DNA of 64,000 nucleotides from Phytoseiulus persimilis (taxonomy: Eukaryota > Arthropoda > Arachnida > Mesostigmata > Phytoseiidae), in NCBI GenBank assembly GCA_037576195.1, contig CM075104.1:11114211-11178210 (forward strand), read 5' to 3'. Each line of letters starts with the position of its first letter. Position 1 is the stretch's first letter. This document shows, one piece after another, positions 26,501 through 38,023 of the stretch. The notes under the pieces were generated by a model that had not been told where the DNA came from, searched no databases, and saw only the letters and a program-made list of their open reading frames with translations. The position numbers and the translations under genes were made by a program.

Positions 26501-27906
26501 ATTCTTTCAATAATCTGAAGTTTGCATCAAAAACGAACTCCTTCAGCCAGTCAACTTGGACACGGTCGAATTCTTCTCTAGCCCGGTTCTCAGCCACTGT
26601 TGAACCGTGACATAAAGGGCCCGTCGTTCCAGCACACGATTCAGAGTGAATTCGTGTCGCTCGTACAAATAAAATAATTAACTCTATTTGTGAGGCGGTT
26701 GTCATTTTTAGCCGCCACACGAGACGCCTGGATGTGCTCATTCAAGAAACGAGCAATACTGGGAATGGAATGGGGAATGTCATGCGCAGGTGAGATCACC
26801 AGGTTCTCATCGCGCGAAAACCGCTCATGAACCGACTTTGGAGCTACATCGTCGGACCATGTGCCACTCTGACGATTGGGCGTCGAGCCTTGCGAGAGGG
26901 TTTCTCTTTTCGAGTTCTGGACAGAGTTTGAGCTCGAAAGCGTGACGAGCAAATCTTTGCCGTCTCCTCGAGGTTTACTCAAAACGAGAGCCGTCAGCGT
27001 CCATAGGCATCTGTCGGTCCGTCTCGTTGACGCTATCGCGTGCGCTGGTGCAACGCAGCGGCAAGTCCGCGAAGTGTTCGTTGAACAAGATCAACGAGAC
27101 GCAAGAAAGCGAGACCTCCCACTACTTTCGCTAAAATACGCCCCCGAACTTCCGCATTGGAAGATGCCCACAAACTGTCGAGGAGAGATATTGGCCAGAT
27201 ATTCAACAAATCCGATCCCGTTGTTTTTTTTCTCGTTCAATAGCGAATTAAGTCTGCGACGCGGCGGTTAGTCTCAGTCGTGTTTTGTTCGAAATGCGAC
27301 TCCCTTGTCAGTCAAGTCAGTTTTCTCAGTCGGTTCTGCGCTCACACAGTCTGATGAGAGCTAGCGACCACGATGGATGGAAGATGAAAGCATGGACGTT
27401 TGGACAAACGGTCGGAGTGACGCATGAACTCAATGAATGGATATCGACACGGCTCTCGTCTCGGCTCGTCCATCGATTACAGTGGGCCATATGGGGCTTT
27501 ATGACAACGTAAAGTTTCCCGCCCAGAATATCCAGAGTCTTCGACGGAACGTTCATGGTGCGCTCCAGCGGAATATCAACTTACCATCTTCAGAATCTGC
27601 GGCTTGTCGAAGTTTTGAGGAAACGTCCGGAGCACCCATGGCTGCTCATTGTTTTGCGTCGGTAGCACGACCTCAGCAAAAAGACTGAATATACTGTCGG
27701 GCTCCCACCTGAAAATCACACCCGAACGAACAATTTATCCGGAGAGACCCGTCGAGAATCACAATCACATCCGTTCTCGAAGAGATCACCAAAAACAGCT
27801 GACCACGAAGGGCACCATGTTGACCTCTCACACAGAACTTTCGAACATCAAAACTCTCCGAGTACCAAACCAACCTTATCCTCGAGCCGTGAGGATCGCC
27901 AGCCAT
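20510..27906 (-). CDS. DENND1: DENND1/connecd enn-type Rab GEF (DENN domain protein)
   Basis: DENND1 (connecdenn) proteins load GTP onto Rab35 at clathrin-coated and recycling endosomal membranes. Exons on the minus strand: 27906-27875, 27708-27585, 25636-25487, 24724-24575, 24219-24177, 23554-23434, 23296-23160, 22605-22441, 21804-21713, 21597-21416 and 21296-20510. They total 661 codons with stop and every phase matches. The start is supported by the residues GSRI right after the Met, as in vertebrate DENND1. uDENN covers about residues 10-150 (VLRTFPQNFDKPQIL, ALDSKWSFGFVRH). The DENN core follows at about 165-310 (IPEDRNLTEYYN, MLHERRIVIVSR, IYPMQWQHLFIPVL, MPYLIG) and dDENN at about 310-400. 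The tail from about residue 400 is proline-rich and holds LICLD (505-509), FEDRF (521-525) and a near-terminal NPF (654-656). One exon is only 43 bp and intron 2 is about 1.95 kb. The family is firm; Rab35 specificity is inferred. Confidence 0.92.
20918..20980 (-). other. Clathrin-box and AP-2 motif pair in the DENND1 tail
   Basis: Within the last exon of DENND1 the residues LICLD (505-509, DNA 20980-20966) fit the clathrin-box pattern: Leu, hydrophobic, any, hydrophobic, acidic. FEDRF (521-525, DNA 20932-20918) fits the FxDxF pattern bound by the AP-2 alpha ear. Connecdenn tails in vertebrates bind both clathrin and AP-2, so the pair is expected in function; binding in this organism is not shown. 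Confidence 0.6.
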
Positions 27907-28905
27907 TCTAATTGAATGTATCCGGCTCAAGATTTGCAGGAAAACACCACACTCGACGGCGGAGCCATGGGGCCTATAGAATGTGACGGCTTCTACTGCT
28001 CTTTGGTGGTGGTGCTGCTGCGGTTGGAAACATTGACGCGAAGGTCTATCATAGAAGCTAGCCAGACAAGAGAGGAGGCAGATGAAGCAGCAGCCGTCGC
28101 TCACAGTGTCTAACTTTGACCCTTCCTCGGCGGACAGGATCTGTCTGATGACCCAGCCTCGCCGTGGGGCCTCTTTTGGGGCTCAGTCCGCTCTCGGAGT
28201 ATGCTCGACCCGTTGAGCATCATAAGAATGCGACCGTCATGAGGTTCGCGGCGCGTTAGTGCTGGGGATGCCCCCAGCGAGAGCCGACCGATTGCAAGTA
28301 GGGCAGAACATAAATCAGCGAATGCTGCACAGAACTGAATCGGATCTGGAATCGTGCGGCTTAAACGCGAGAATCCATTGAGTGGAGAAATTCCATGATG
28401 CATGCTTGCAAACGAGACTTGACGGCTCAACTCGACCGCACCATATGAGTGTAGCCCGGCAACAGATAGAATTCCTCCGAACGCCGCATCCAAGACCGAA
28501 GCTTCTATGCAAGCTCGCCGCTCCGTATGTTTCTTTCTCGAGCGACGACGAAACGTCACTCTGCCGAGAGAGTGTTATAATTCAAGAATAACTGGAGAGT
28601 GCGCTGGAGTGCCTCGAAGTAATGCCCCTCGTACGTGTGCGTGAAGCTCCATTTTGAGGAAAGTTTCTTTCCGTTCACGGAGAAAGGTACGTTCCGTGGA
28701 CTAATGAAACAGGTGTCAGACCATGTATATTCTCCTGACTCTGGAAGAGCTGCAATAGATAGCATTCGATCGATACCGCTATCTTGCGCTGTTCCCAAGT
28801 GCTTCATGTGGTGATCTACTTCTGTTGAATAGAGAGTAGCGATTGTCCGGGACAAGTCTTCCTTTCTTGCAACTCCTCTATCGGACCCGAAAGGAAATCT
28901 TGGAT
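27907..28905. other. Divergent interval between DENND1 and the 28.9 kb ORF
   Basis: No reading frame with a recognisable domain. The interval should contain the promoter of the minus-strand DENND1 gene (start codon at 27906), and the 5' side of the unassigned plus-strand ORF at 28906. Confidence 0.45.
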
Positions 28906-29310
28906 ATGCAGCAGTTGGAGAAGCGCAAGCGAGATCTCGGGATGGATCTCTCGCGTTCCCCGAATCATCTTTCGGACTCGAAGTCTCGTTCCGCAAAACT
29001 GTTGACCGCCCCCGTCAAGCGGGGGCCTCGGAGCTCCATACGTGGGATCTTGTCCCCGATAGCCAGGAATCCATCTCCACCAAGAAAGCTGTTCAGGGAG
29101 ATCTTGGCAACTCTTGACCGTGCACAACTTTTGTCGCGGACTTCGTCAGGATCGCTCTGCGATGCTATGATCATCGAGCTTTCCGATCCGTGTCTCGTTC
29201 CGGATAAATCCACAAGAGAGGCGATCATCGGGAGGATCTTCCCCATCGGCTTCCTATCGTCGCGGCGGGAAGAAGCCGTCGCGAGGGATGCGGTATCTGT
29301 GACATGGTAG
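28906..29310 (+). CDS. Hypothetical basic protein with Ser-Pro motifs
   Basis: An ATG at 28906 opens a frame of 134 codons ending in TAG at 29310; the frame is open upstream to about 28840. It begins MQQLEKRKRDLG, continues Ser/Lys/Arg-rich with several SP dipeptides (GILSP, NPSPP) and then becomes more hydrophobic. That composition resembles a disordered nuclear or cell-cycle protein, but I do not recognise a family. It sits between the divergently oriented DENND1 and Vav genes. A minus-strand frame of similar length (28965-29444) overlaps it and looks less protein-like. It could be a single-exon gene, one exon of a larger gene, or chance. Confidence 0.33.
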   Translation: MQQLEKRKRDLGMDLSRSPNHLSDSKSRSAKLLTAPVKRGPRSSIRGILSPIARNPSPPRKLFREILATLDRAQLLSRTSSGSLCDAMIIELSDPCLVPDKSTREAIIGRIFPIGFLSSRREEAVARDAVSVTW

Positions 29311-30203
29311 GCGGTGCATAAACATCCCGAGAGCGATTCCGACTTATCGGGACACTGATATTCAGGATTCTTCTCTCTGTTCGATGAGGGAGGCGGGATA
29401 CTCGTTATTTGACCGTTGAGAGATACGCAAAACGCATCATTCACTGTTCCCGCTGTGTTGTTGTTAACCTTCGATTTGGTGTTTATAGAGAGATCTCTGC
29501 GCTCTTAGCATAACCCGATATCTTCCTCGGAGAATAAGGCTGCTCTTCTCTTTCGTATCGGGCGATCAACCAAACGAGTCCTACAGTCACCCAGCGCTCC
29601 TCGCTTAGCGAGCAAGTTCGCTTCCTATCTTTCAATCTCCGGTCTGTGTAGTCAGCGAAATCATACGTCGTCCGAATGCAACTTACATGAGCATTGAAAC
29701 ATCGCTCCCGACCCAATGGAGATTCGCGACTGAATTCTCATAGAGTTCTATGTCGTGATTCCGCTCGTACGAAACTCGCTCCCAGAGACTAGTTCCTCGA
29801 TAGTTGCTCTCAGTCGGACATCGAAGGGGATTGGAGGAGCTTCCCGAACGGGATGACCTCTGTAAACATTCTGGCCATTCGGTCCGATTTCCTGTCAAAA
29901 CTGTCACTGGAAGATTACTTGACACGCCTTAGATAAACTTCGAAGGGAAAATCGGCCGCATCCCGCTCAATGCTTGAGTAGGAGATATTCGTATCCGGTA
30001 TTGCCAGGGGTCAGGATGTATCGCTGTGCATGTAACACGCATCTGGTGATGCCCGAGGCAGAGCGTCACAGCGGCAAGGTCACTCTGTTACATGACAAAG
30101 ACAGTAGAGCAGCGTGAATCAGGTGACTACGATTCCGATCCAAAATGTTCCAGAATGTCGAGCGATCTGCGAATGCAGCAGCTGTGAGGATCAACGTCGT
30201 GGG
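29311..30203. other. Upstream interval of Vav
   Basis: No conserved frame. It should contain the Vav promoter and 5' UTR. Confidence 0.4.
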
Positions 30204-33200
30204 ATGTCGTCTGCGGGGCCGTCGAGCCCTGTGCTCGAGAAGAGTGACGATGACGCCTTGTGGAGGGAAGCCGTCCGATGGCTGGTGGATCTTGAAATGC
30301 TTCCCTCCGACCACCGAGTTACGTGGCCTGACGCAAGGGTGAGAAACAAAAACCTAACCTCAGATCGAGTTTACGCTTGTATCCAATGCCCATTTCGAAC
30401 TACGGCGGCTTTCATTCCGAGCATAACACTCTGCTCCTCCGTAGAAAACATGAAAGTGCCATTCGTAATGTTCTTCCTTGGAGGCCTTCTAGCCTACGAG
30501 AGTTCCTTTCCCCCAAATCAAGTGGCTTGAATATAAATTTACGATTTCTCAAAGGAGTCCGTGACAGCACGGGGACTATCGACAAAGGGCTGAAAAAATG
30601 TTGAAGGTGGGATCGTCCCCATCGGAGGCTTCTTTTTGAGATAGCTCGCTCGGAAGCGAGCGCACGCGATGCGCAGGGATCATCCTGGGCTCATGAGAGA
30701 TTCCTTTCTTCGTTCCTCAGGTGGATCATCTGGCCTACACTCTTCGCGACGGCGTGGTTCTTTGTAATTTAGCACTCAAATTACACCCCGGATGCATGGA
30801 TCACAAAGATATGTCGCTGCGACCCCAAATGTCACAGTTTCTCTGCAACAAGAACATCAGAGCTTTCCTACAAGCCCTTTCGAATAATTTCGGTGAGGGC
30901 TCAAAACTTCACATCTTCCTCACTCGCTGTGCTCGGTGGAGCGCCTCTGTACTGGTTAGAAACTGGTCAGCAAGTTCATCCTCTTTCCAGGAATCACATC
31001 CCCGATGGATTTGTTCGAACCCGAGATGTTGTTCGAGTACACTGATTTTAAACAGGTTTTACATTCTCTTTCGGTTCTGTCAAACACACCAGAGGCGACG
31101 AAATTCGGTGTCAAGTAAGTTCGAAAATCCAGTCGACTGTCGCGGGAATGGCGGGAATCCATTCTCTCTCTTGGTTTCCATTGTTGTTCTTTGTTCCCTC
31201 GGGGATTACGAAGCTATTCTCGGAGTGTGAGCTAGAATGAGGCGCAGTTATGGTTCCAGCTTGCGGCTCTCTCTTGCAGGGGCTTCATTGCGCCGAAATC
31301 CGTCGGGAATAGCGACTATTACAATCAGAGTGTGTTCCTCAAGGACACACCACACAATGGTACATCGTTCGACAACAACGGGTGAGTTCTTCGCGACGCG
31401 GCTGTCTCGGGCTCCATGTATCGAATCACTTGAGCTCGTACGCCTCGAATTTCCACGCGATGCAGCGAAGCGATCGCGTCGGCGAATCGCCTAACATTCC
31501 GCGAGTACAACCGAAGCGTCGCCCCGGACGTAGAAACCAACTCTTTGCATACGTAAATGGCCAATCACAACACTAACCATTGATATGACTGCACGCTGCA
31601 GAGACAGTGAAGCGACTCACATGGCATTCACGTTCCCAATCCACGATTCCAAGGGCAAGTCTCATGCTGACGCCCTGTATGAGGAACTCTGCTACGTCTC
31701 GCTGAAACTAAAACCGAAACCTCAGGTAGAGAACATCCCCGTTGGAATAATTTCTCTAACTCTTCTTCGTTTCGTTCGTTTTCGTTCAGGCTCAACGGTC
31801 ATATTCCGAACCATCCCCGCGTTACAGAGGAAGAAGAGATTTATCACAAAATTTGTGTTGCTCCCAGAAGTGCCCCGAAACCAAAAACGGTTTGTTTTGG
31901 TTCCCCTGAGTTTACTTTCGTTCCGAGTTTGATCTTAGGGACGGCTCTCTGGAATCGTCGAGGTCCGACGAGGATGCATCCTTAGTTCGAACCTACTTCC
32001 CGATGTTCATTTTAGCTTTCGTTGGTATCGTTCGTCGTTGTTCAGCCTTCGATCGCGAACCGTCTATTCAAAGAAAGTATTCCTATTTAGGTGCCATTGG
32101 AGAAGAGAGATTTGTGTATCCAAGAGCTCTTGGAGACCGAGAAGAACTATATCCAAGCTCTGCAGATGATTCGCAAGAAATTCCAACAGCCCCTCGAACA
32201 AGCTATGAGCCGTGACGACGCTGGTGTGATATTCAAGCACATCAGAACATTGAGCGAAGTGCACACCGGCCTCTTGTCGGATCTCCACGTTGCCAACCAG
32301 GTTCCCAACGGCAGGATATCTGAGTGTTTCCTGCGTTGGAAGAATTCCCTCATCATTTACGGGGAGTATTGCTCCAACTATCCTCGAGCTCAACAACTCC
32401 TGCAGGAGCTTCTGGCCAAGAACGATGCTGTCGCGCAAGCCATTGATAAGTGAGTCTGACATCTGACTTATCGGAATCCGATTCGGAGAACAGCTGGAAA
32501 AATCGGCTTCGAGGCATGGCTCTGTTCCAAGACAAGGCCGCGAGACATCGCTCTTTTCAGAATGAGGTTCATCCCAGTTTCTCTACAGGTGCCAACGAGA
32601 AACCAACGACGGTCGCTACCAACTCAATACTCTGCTCTGTGTCCCGATCCAGCGCGTACTCAAATATCATTTGCTCCTCAAAGAGCTTGTCAAAAATACT
32701 CTACCTCAGCATGACGATTATCTGGGCCTCGAAAAAGCACTCGACGCGATGCTGGTGAGCAATCGCTGTTCCACTAAACATCTCGAGTAAATCACGAGTT
32801 CCCGGCTTGCATGGCGATTCTCATCTCGGACTCCTCCGTTGCAGGATCTGTCAGCGTACATTAACGAAGTGAAACGCGACTCGGAGATGCTTCAGATAAT
32901 TGCAGACATCCAAAATTCCATCACCGACTATAATCTGCCCAAGAACGTTCACCTCAGAGATTACGGCCGCCTCCTCAAAGACGGTGAAGTCAAAGTCAAA
33001 AGCCACAAAGACCAAGGAGTGAAAAATCGTTATGTATTCGTTTTCGATCAAATGCTGCTGCTCTGCAAGGCTACGAAGGTGAGCGTTAGTCCCTGCTCCC
33101 CTGAAGAGGGCGCGGGCGGGAGTCGTCTGGATCGATCATTCGGAAGATAAAAAAGAGAGTGATGAGTGGAGCTTGGAAGTTCAGTCATTGATCATTTCAT

Positions 33201-35798
33201 ACCGTCATTGATCATTTCATACCGTCATTGTATCATTTCGTATAGGGGAAAGATAAATGAGTATCTGATAACTGAGTTCATCAGTGCTCATGGCAAAAAT
33301 GCATAATTCATCAATCGATCCATTCATCTACCCAAAGATCCATGGATTGAAGGAAGATGAATAATGCTCAATGCCTGAACTTCCAAGCTATAATGATGAG
33401 GCTCCAGGTCGCGGAAAGCTTGGGCATATTTTCACATCCGAGACGGTTCCGCTCCACACCGTGCGATTTTCGCACCTAATTTTTGCACCACAGTTGTTCC
33501 GATATCCGAGACGAATTGCGGAGTTCCCCATTTTTCCCCCCATTCAATCAAGTGCCGCACCGAATTCGGAGTGCCAAGCGTTCGGATTTTCGGTGTCTTG
33601 CACAACGGTGAATTTCGTTTGTTTTCCTCGATCTTGACAAACTCGATTTTTTGAGCAGAGCCGGAAATCTTCATTGGTCCCTGCGGGCTCGATTCCGAGT
33701 GCCCTCCTTTTTTCGGTATGATAACCTGTTGTGCAAAACCCGCTTCAACCCCGGTTCGAGAATCCTAACTCGGCTCTCAACCCCCTAACCAAACTAGCTC
33801 TAACCTCTGATATTTCCCTATACTTACTCGAACTGCTAAGATGGTGGACAAGTGGCTTGGGGTGAGTACGGCTGCCGCAAATAACCCGCTCAAAGCTACA
33901 TGTCCCGCATGTCAAGGCACGCTTGTGCCGACGCTCAGGACCGGTTTCATTGGCGTTGTGCGTCAATCGATTGCCACGGCTGACGGTACCACCGTTTGCA
34001 CTGTGCTTCAGGTCCATATTTTTGTTGAGATACCAAATGCTTGTCGGTGGCAGGCTTCGCTTCCTCGGCCGCCATGCATGCGAAAAAGATCGAAGCTCGT
34101 CAACTGAAGGAGTAATTCTCAAATTGAAGGGCGACCAGTATGTATACAAGGAGGCGATATCCTTGTCCACCTATCGCGTCGAAGACTGCCAGCCCATGTG
34201 CGGTAATGCGGGCTCCAGCAACTCGGCGCTCGTCAACGCAAAGTCCTGGCAGTTCCAGTTTTTGTTGGTTCATCTGGACCAAAAGACTGCGTATACGATA
34301 GCGACCAAGACACTCGACGATAAACTCAAGTGGATGGAATCGATCCAGAAGGCTTTGTAAGTTGAGCCGCTTTGCTGCAAAGTTTATCGTGCGGTTCGAG
34401 CTCCAATCCTTCGCTGACTGACGGCGGTTTTGATCTCAGGGACAACTTGGATCCACCGGCGGCGCGACAAACCGACCATGAGCGGCTGGATATGACGACT
34501 TTCCAAGCTCCGGCCTACTGTTCTCTTTGCAACAAACTCATGAAGGGCATCTTCTATCAAGGATACTCGTGTAGCCGGTACGTTCCGTCAGTGTGACTTT
34601 GTACGGCCCTCCGCTGGGTGGCGATAGTCAAGGCGGTAATCGATCTTTGCTTCCGTCGTTTCCAGTTGTAACAGAGTACTCCATCGCGACTGCATCCCGC
34701 AATCGCGAGCCTGTCAAATGCAATCACCAGCGTGTTCTACTCCGTTACCTCTCTCTCTGAATTCCCCCGCGATCGCAACTGCGCGTGCCAAACAGAATTA
34801 CAACGGGGCGAACAACGAGGCTCACCTTCCCTTCAAGAAGGGGAACATCATCGAAGTTACGAGGAAGGTCAGCGTCGTGCTCTGGGAAGGACGGCTGGGG
34901 CACAACGTGGGTTTTTTCCCCGCACAATACGTCGAGGATATCGGTCCATCGAATCTCGATGAGCACCTCTGGTTCGCAGGTATTTAGTTTTCTGTCGTGC
35001 ATCAGTGAACCCCCTCGTCCAACGGGGGAACCCGAGCAGCCGAGCCACATAATTTCGACCGATCGTTCAACTCCTCCGAATTCTAGCTCCCCGTGAAGCT
35101 CAAACCTCGTTTTTCCCCACACAGGCACCATGAGCCGCGAGCGGGCCGAAGCCACCCTCGAACCTTGTCCTCAAGGGACCTATTTGGTCCGAATTTCCAA
35201 CAAACAGCCTTCGGGCCAGCAGGGGACGCCGGGCTACGCCATCTCTCTCAAAGTCGGCGATACCGTGAAGCATATGAGAGTGTGCAGCTTCGCGGGGGAG
35301 GCTCCAGGAACTGGGAACTCGGGAGAATTCTTGTACCTCTGCAAAAAGAAACTGTTTCGCACCATTCTCGACCTGATCACTTGGTACCAGGACCACTCAC
35401 TTGCTGAAAGTTTTGCGGGTCTCGATGAAACTCTACGTACGCCCTACAAAGCAGTTAGTGGCGGTCCAGCTGTGATCTCGTATGCACTCGTAGTACATGA
35501 CTTCGAACCGAGTCACACCGCTTCCAGCGATCATGGGAAGGCTCAGTTTCTGCCGCTCGCCAAAGGTACCCCTCGGACGGAGAAACTCGTATCGGAATCG
35601 ATCTGAAAGCTCAAATCATGACCATCGCGCGCTGCGAGCTGTCAGTCGGAAAGACTAACTTGGCATTGTCCCGTTGCAGGTGAACGGGTGGCAATCCTGT
35701 CGAAAGAAGGCGACGAGCGAGGTTGGTGGAAAGGCCAGCTCAATAATCAATTCGGCTTTTTCCCCAAGACTTACGTCCAAGAGATCCAGGAGGGTTAA
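30204..35798 (+). CDS. Vav: Vav Rho-family guanine nucleotide exchange factor
   Basis: Vav links tyrosine kinases to Rac/Rho activation and actin remodelling. Exons: 30204-30338, 30721-30892, 30991-31114, 31280-31381, 31602-31725, 32091-32449, 32589-32754, 32845-33078, 34130-34356, 34440-34577, 34666-34979, 35125-35565 and 35680-35798. They total 885 codons with stop, all phases matching. Domains: CH (about 20-140; LRPQMSQFLCNKNIRAFL), acidic region with an autoinhibitory-type tyrosine (ALYEEL, about 200), DH (about 220-415; VPIQRVLKYHLLLKELVK), PH (about 425-547), C1 zinc finger from His561 to Cys610 with its expected Cys/His ligands present, SH3-1 (about 630-690), SH2 (about 694-790, with Arg in GTYLVRIS) and SH3-2 (about 805-884, RGWWKGQL). 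The ALYDF motif is weak in both SH3 domains. The start is the first in-frame ATG that gives a CH-domain N-terminus. One 3' splice site reads AAG. This is the complete metazoan Vav layout. Confidence 0.94.
31726..32090 (+). other. Vav intron with coding-like segments
   Basis: Direct splicing of 31725 to 32091 keeps frame and matches other Vav proteins, so I treat this as an intron. It nevertheless holds two stretches with good borders that read like acidic protein: 31790-31889 (one frame contains EEEEIYHKI) and 31939-31984 (one frame reads DGSLESSRSDEDASL). Their combined length of 146 bp is not a multiple of three, so including both would break the frame. Confidence 0.35.
33184..33243 (+). 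repeat. Three tandem copies of a 20-bp unit in a Vav intron
   Basis: The unit GTCATTGATCATTTCATACC occurs at 33184-33203 and again identically at 33204-33223; a third, slightly diverged copy occupies 33224-33243. It lies in the about 1 kb intron between the two exons that split the PH domain. Each unit contains a TGATCA palindrome. Confidence 0.92.
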
Positions 35799-38023
35799 CC
35801 GATTAAAAAATGATGGGAAGGGGAATCAGCTGACAGCCATGCAGGCTCTCGAACACTCTTCGGCGCGTGAGCAGCCCGGAGCTTCGAACGCTGCTTTTAT
35901 TCTAGACTTCCGAGGAAAGTTCATTGTCCCGGCAGCACGACATATAATGAGCGTAGCATCTCCATGTACAAAGCGTAAATTAATTCAGAAGGTAGAAGCC
36001 CTGGGATAACAAGAATCCGAGCTCTCTCAGGCAGCATCATCGTCTACGGTCTGGACTCTAACCACACGAATAGCGGCCCTCAGAATGAGAGTCGGGTGAA
36101 TCGATTATCCAGGTTTTCATGGGCTCTTTGCGGTAGCCCCACTCTCATCAGAGCTCCGGACAACATACTGTATTTTTCACCGCTCTGTCTTCCGGGGTTG
36201 GAGGCTTTCTTCACCATCGATGTGCTCTGCTATTGTGGGGGCCTTGCTGCCTCCCCTTTCGTACATTTCCAGGCAGCATACGCAGAAGACTCCTCTCGCG
36301 TAATCGTTCCCATGCGTTGTCAGATGAATAACAATGGATTGCTCGCTGTCAGCGGGGGCAACACCCGTCGGCGGGGCGGAGCCGATACCTCGAATGTATT
36401 CGTGGAGCGTGACCCCAGGAACTATTTTCGGAATCCCGTCACGAGATTTTTGCGAGGAAATTTTTTTGAGCTCCGAGGGGAACGGAGCGAATCCGTTTCT
36501 TGAGCGATCGATGCCTGTAGAAAATTTGTGGGGAAATTCCAGCTGTTCCAAGGTTCGGGTCAAAATTCCGCGGTTGAAAGTTTACAGGACTCTAAGCAAT
36601 GATTCCTCACATTCCCTACACCATTAGTTCTCTGTCGCCGCGGGCGGTATATTCGGGCTCCGCCAAACACTCTCCGGCTCCAAATCTGTGCTGAATGTCT
36701 CCTGCGCCGAGCTGTTGATCTGGCCGTGTTTTCTATTCATGTCAGCGGAAATTTCCAGTCGATGACTCGGAGACAGAATAAGAAAAGCGCTTGGTGGAGA
36801 TACGTGGCCTCATTGATGTCTTGGACAAGCGGTCTATACCCCCCCCCCCCCCCCCCCTCCCCCAAGTCCGCTGTACATTTGTCTCCCCTGCCTCGAGTAG
36901 GCAGACGTGGAATTGTTACATTTGTGCACTTTCGCCGCGCAGGCTCTAACCCAGTTTCAGCTTGCATATACAGGAACTTGTTTATCCGAGTACTTCGGGC
37001 TCTCCTCGTATTTCCTCATGAGTCCTGGGACTGCAATAGCGGCGGCGCGAGCATGTGAGTTCAGGCTCGCGGGCTTCAAGTCTATGTTGAAATTCTCGCA
37101 CAGCTTGCTGAACTGATAATCATCAAAGAGTGTTCCATGTTTTGCGGTCCTCTCCGAATCCTCCTCCTTTCCGGGGTATTCCAACCCAAATATGTTAGTT
37201 TTGAAATTCAGTGAAGCTTTTCACCCAGTATGACATCGTGTGTAAATTCTTGTGTCTAGAAAGGAAGCATATAGAGAGCAGCTTTAGTATTGTCTCGCGA
37301 GAACTAATAAATCTTTTCTAATGAGCGCTATAGGATGAAGGAATCTTTTCTTTGCCCTTGCTCGCTGATGACGCAGTCCGCGCTCCTCGCGGTCAATCGA
37401 CCGACTTCCGCAGCATGACATCGATGTCAATGACGGAACAACGCAGAATGTTTCCCCCGTTATGGAGAACTTTATTGGACTTTCGTCTGTTTCCCGAAAC
37501 CTGATCGGGACTCTCGTCAAGATATTGCATGGCTTACACGACTCGTTGTTTCAGCACACCGGAAAGAGCCAACAACCTTGAGGTAAATTACTATCGTTCT
37601 CGAATCCTAGGTTGAATAGAGCTGCCTTGATTCGACCGGGATCGTAGGATAACGCTGTCCTCAGCCCCAATCGATCGGAATCATTAGAAGGGGAGGAGGG
37701 GGAAGGGGAGCAGTGCATGGAAGTTGATATGTTGGCTACGCGCTATGTAGTCCAAACGCTTCGCCTCATACTTGCGTACCTATTGACGCCTCAGAGAAAT
37801 ATGTAATGAGTAGAGAGCTGCCGCTGACCTCGTCTCATCCCTTGTGAGACGAGAAAAATTGTCATTGACATAAACCTAAATTGGTTGGACGGTTGGGTGG
37901 AACTTCCGTATAATGCCCCTACGCGTTTCTCACTTTTTCTGTACGGCTAGCAGAGTTTGATATCTGCAACAGCGCCTGGAGAAAGAGATTCTATAGCCTA
38001 CGGGGTAGAAGATGATTGAAGAA
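35799..38023. other. 3' flank of Vav, no gene seen
   Basis: No domain is recognisable. A 19-base C run at 36839-36857 continues after one T with five more C. No AATAAA was seen close behind the Vav stop codon. Confidence 0.45.
36839..36857 (+). repeat. Poly-C run, 19 bases
   Basis: Uninterrupted C run followed by TCCCCC. On the minus strand this is a G run that could form a quadruplex; the assembled length may be unreliable. Confidence 0.9.
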
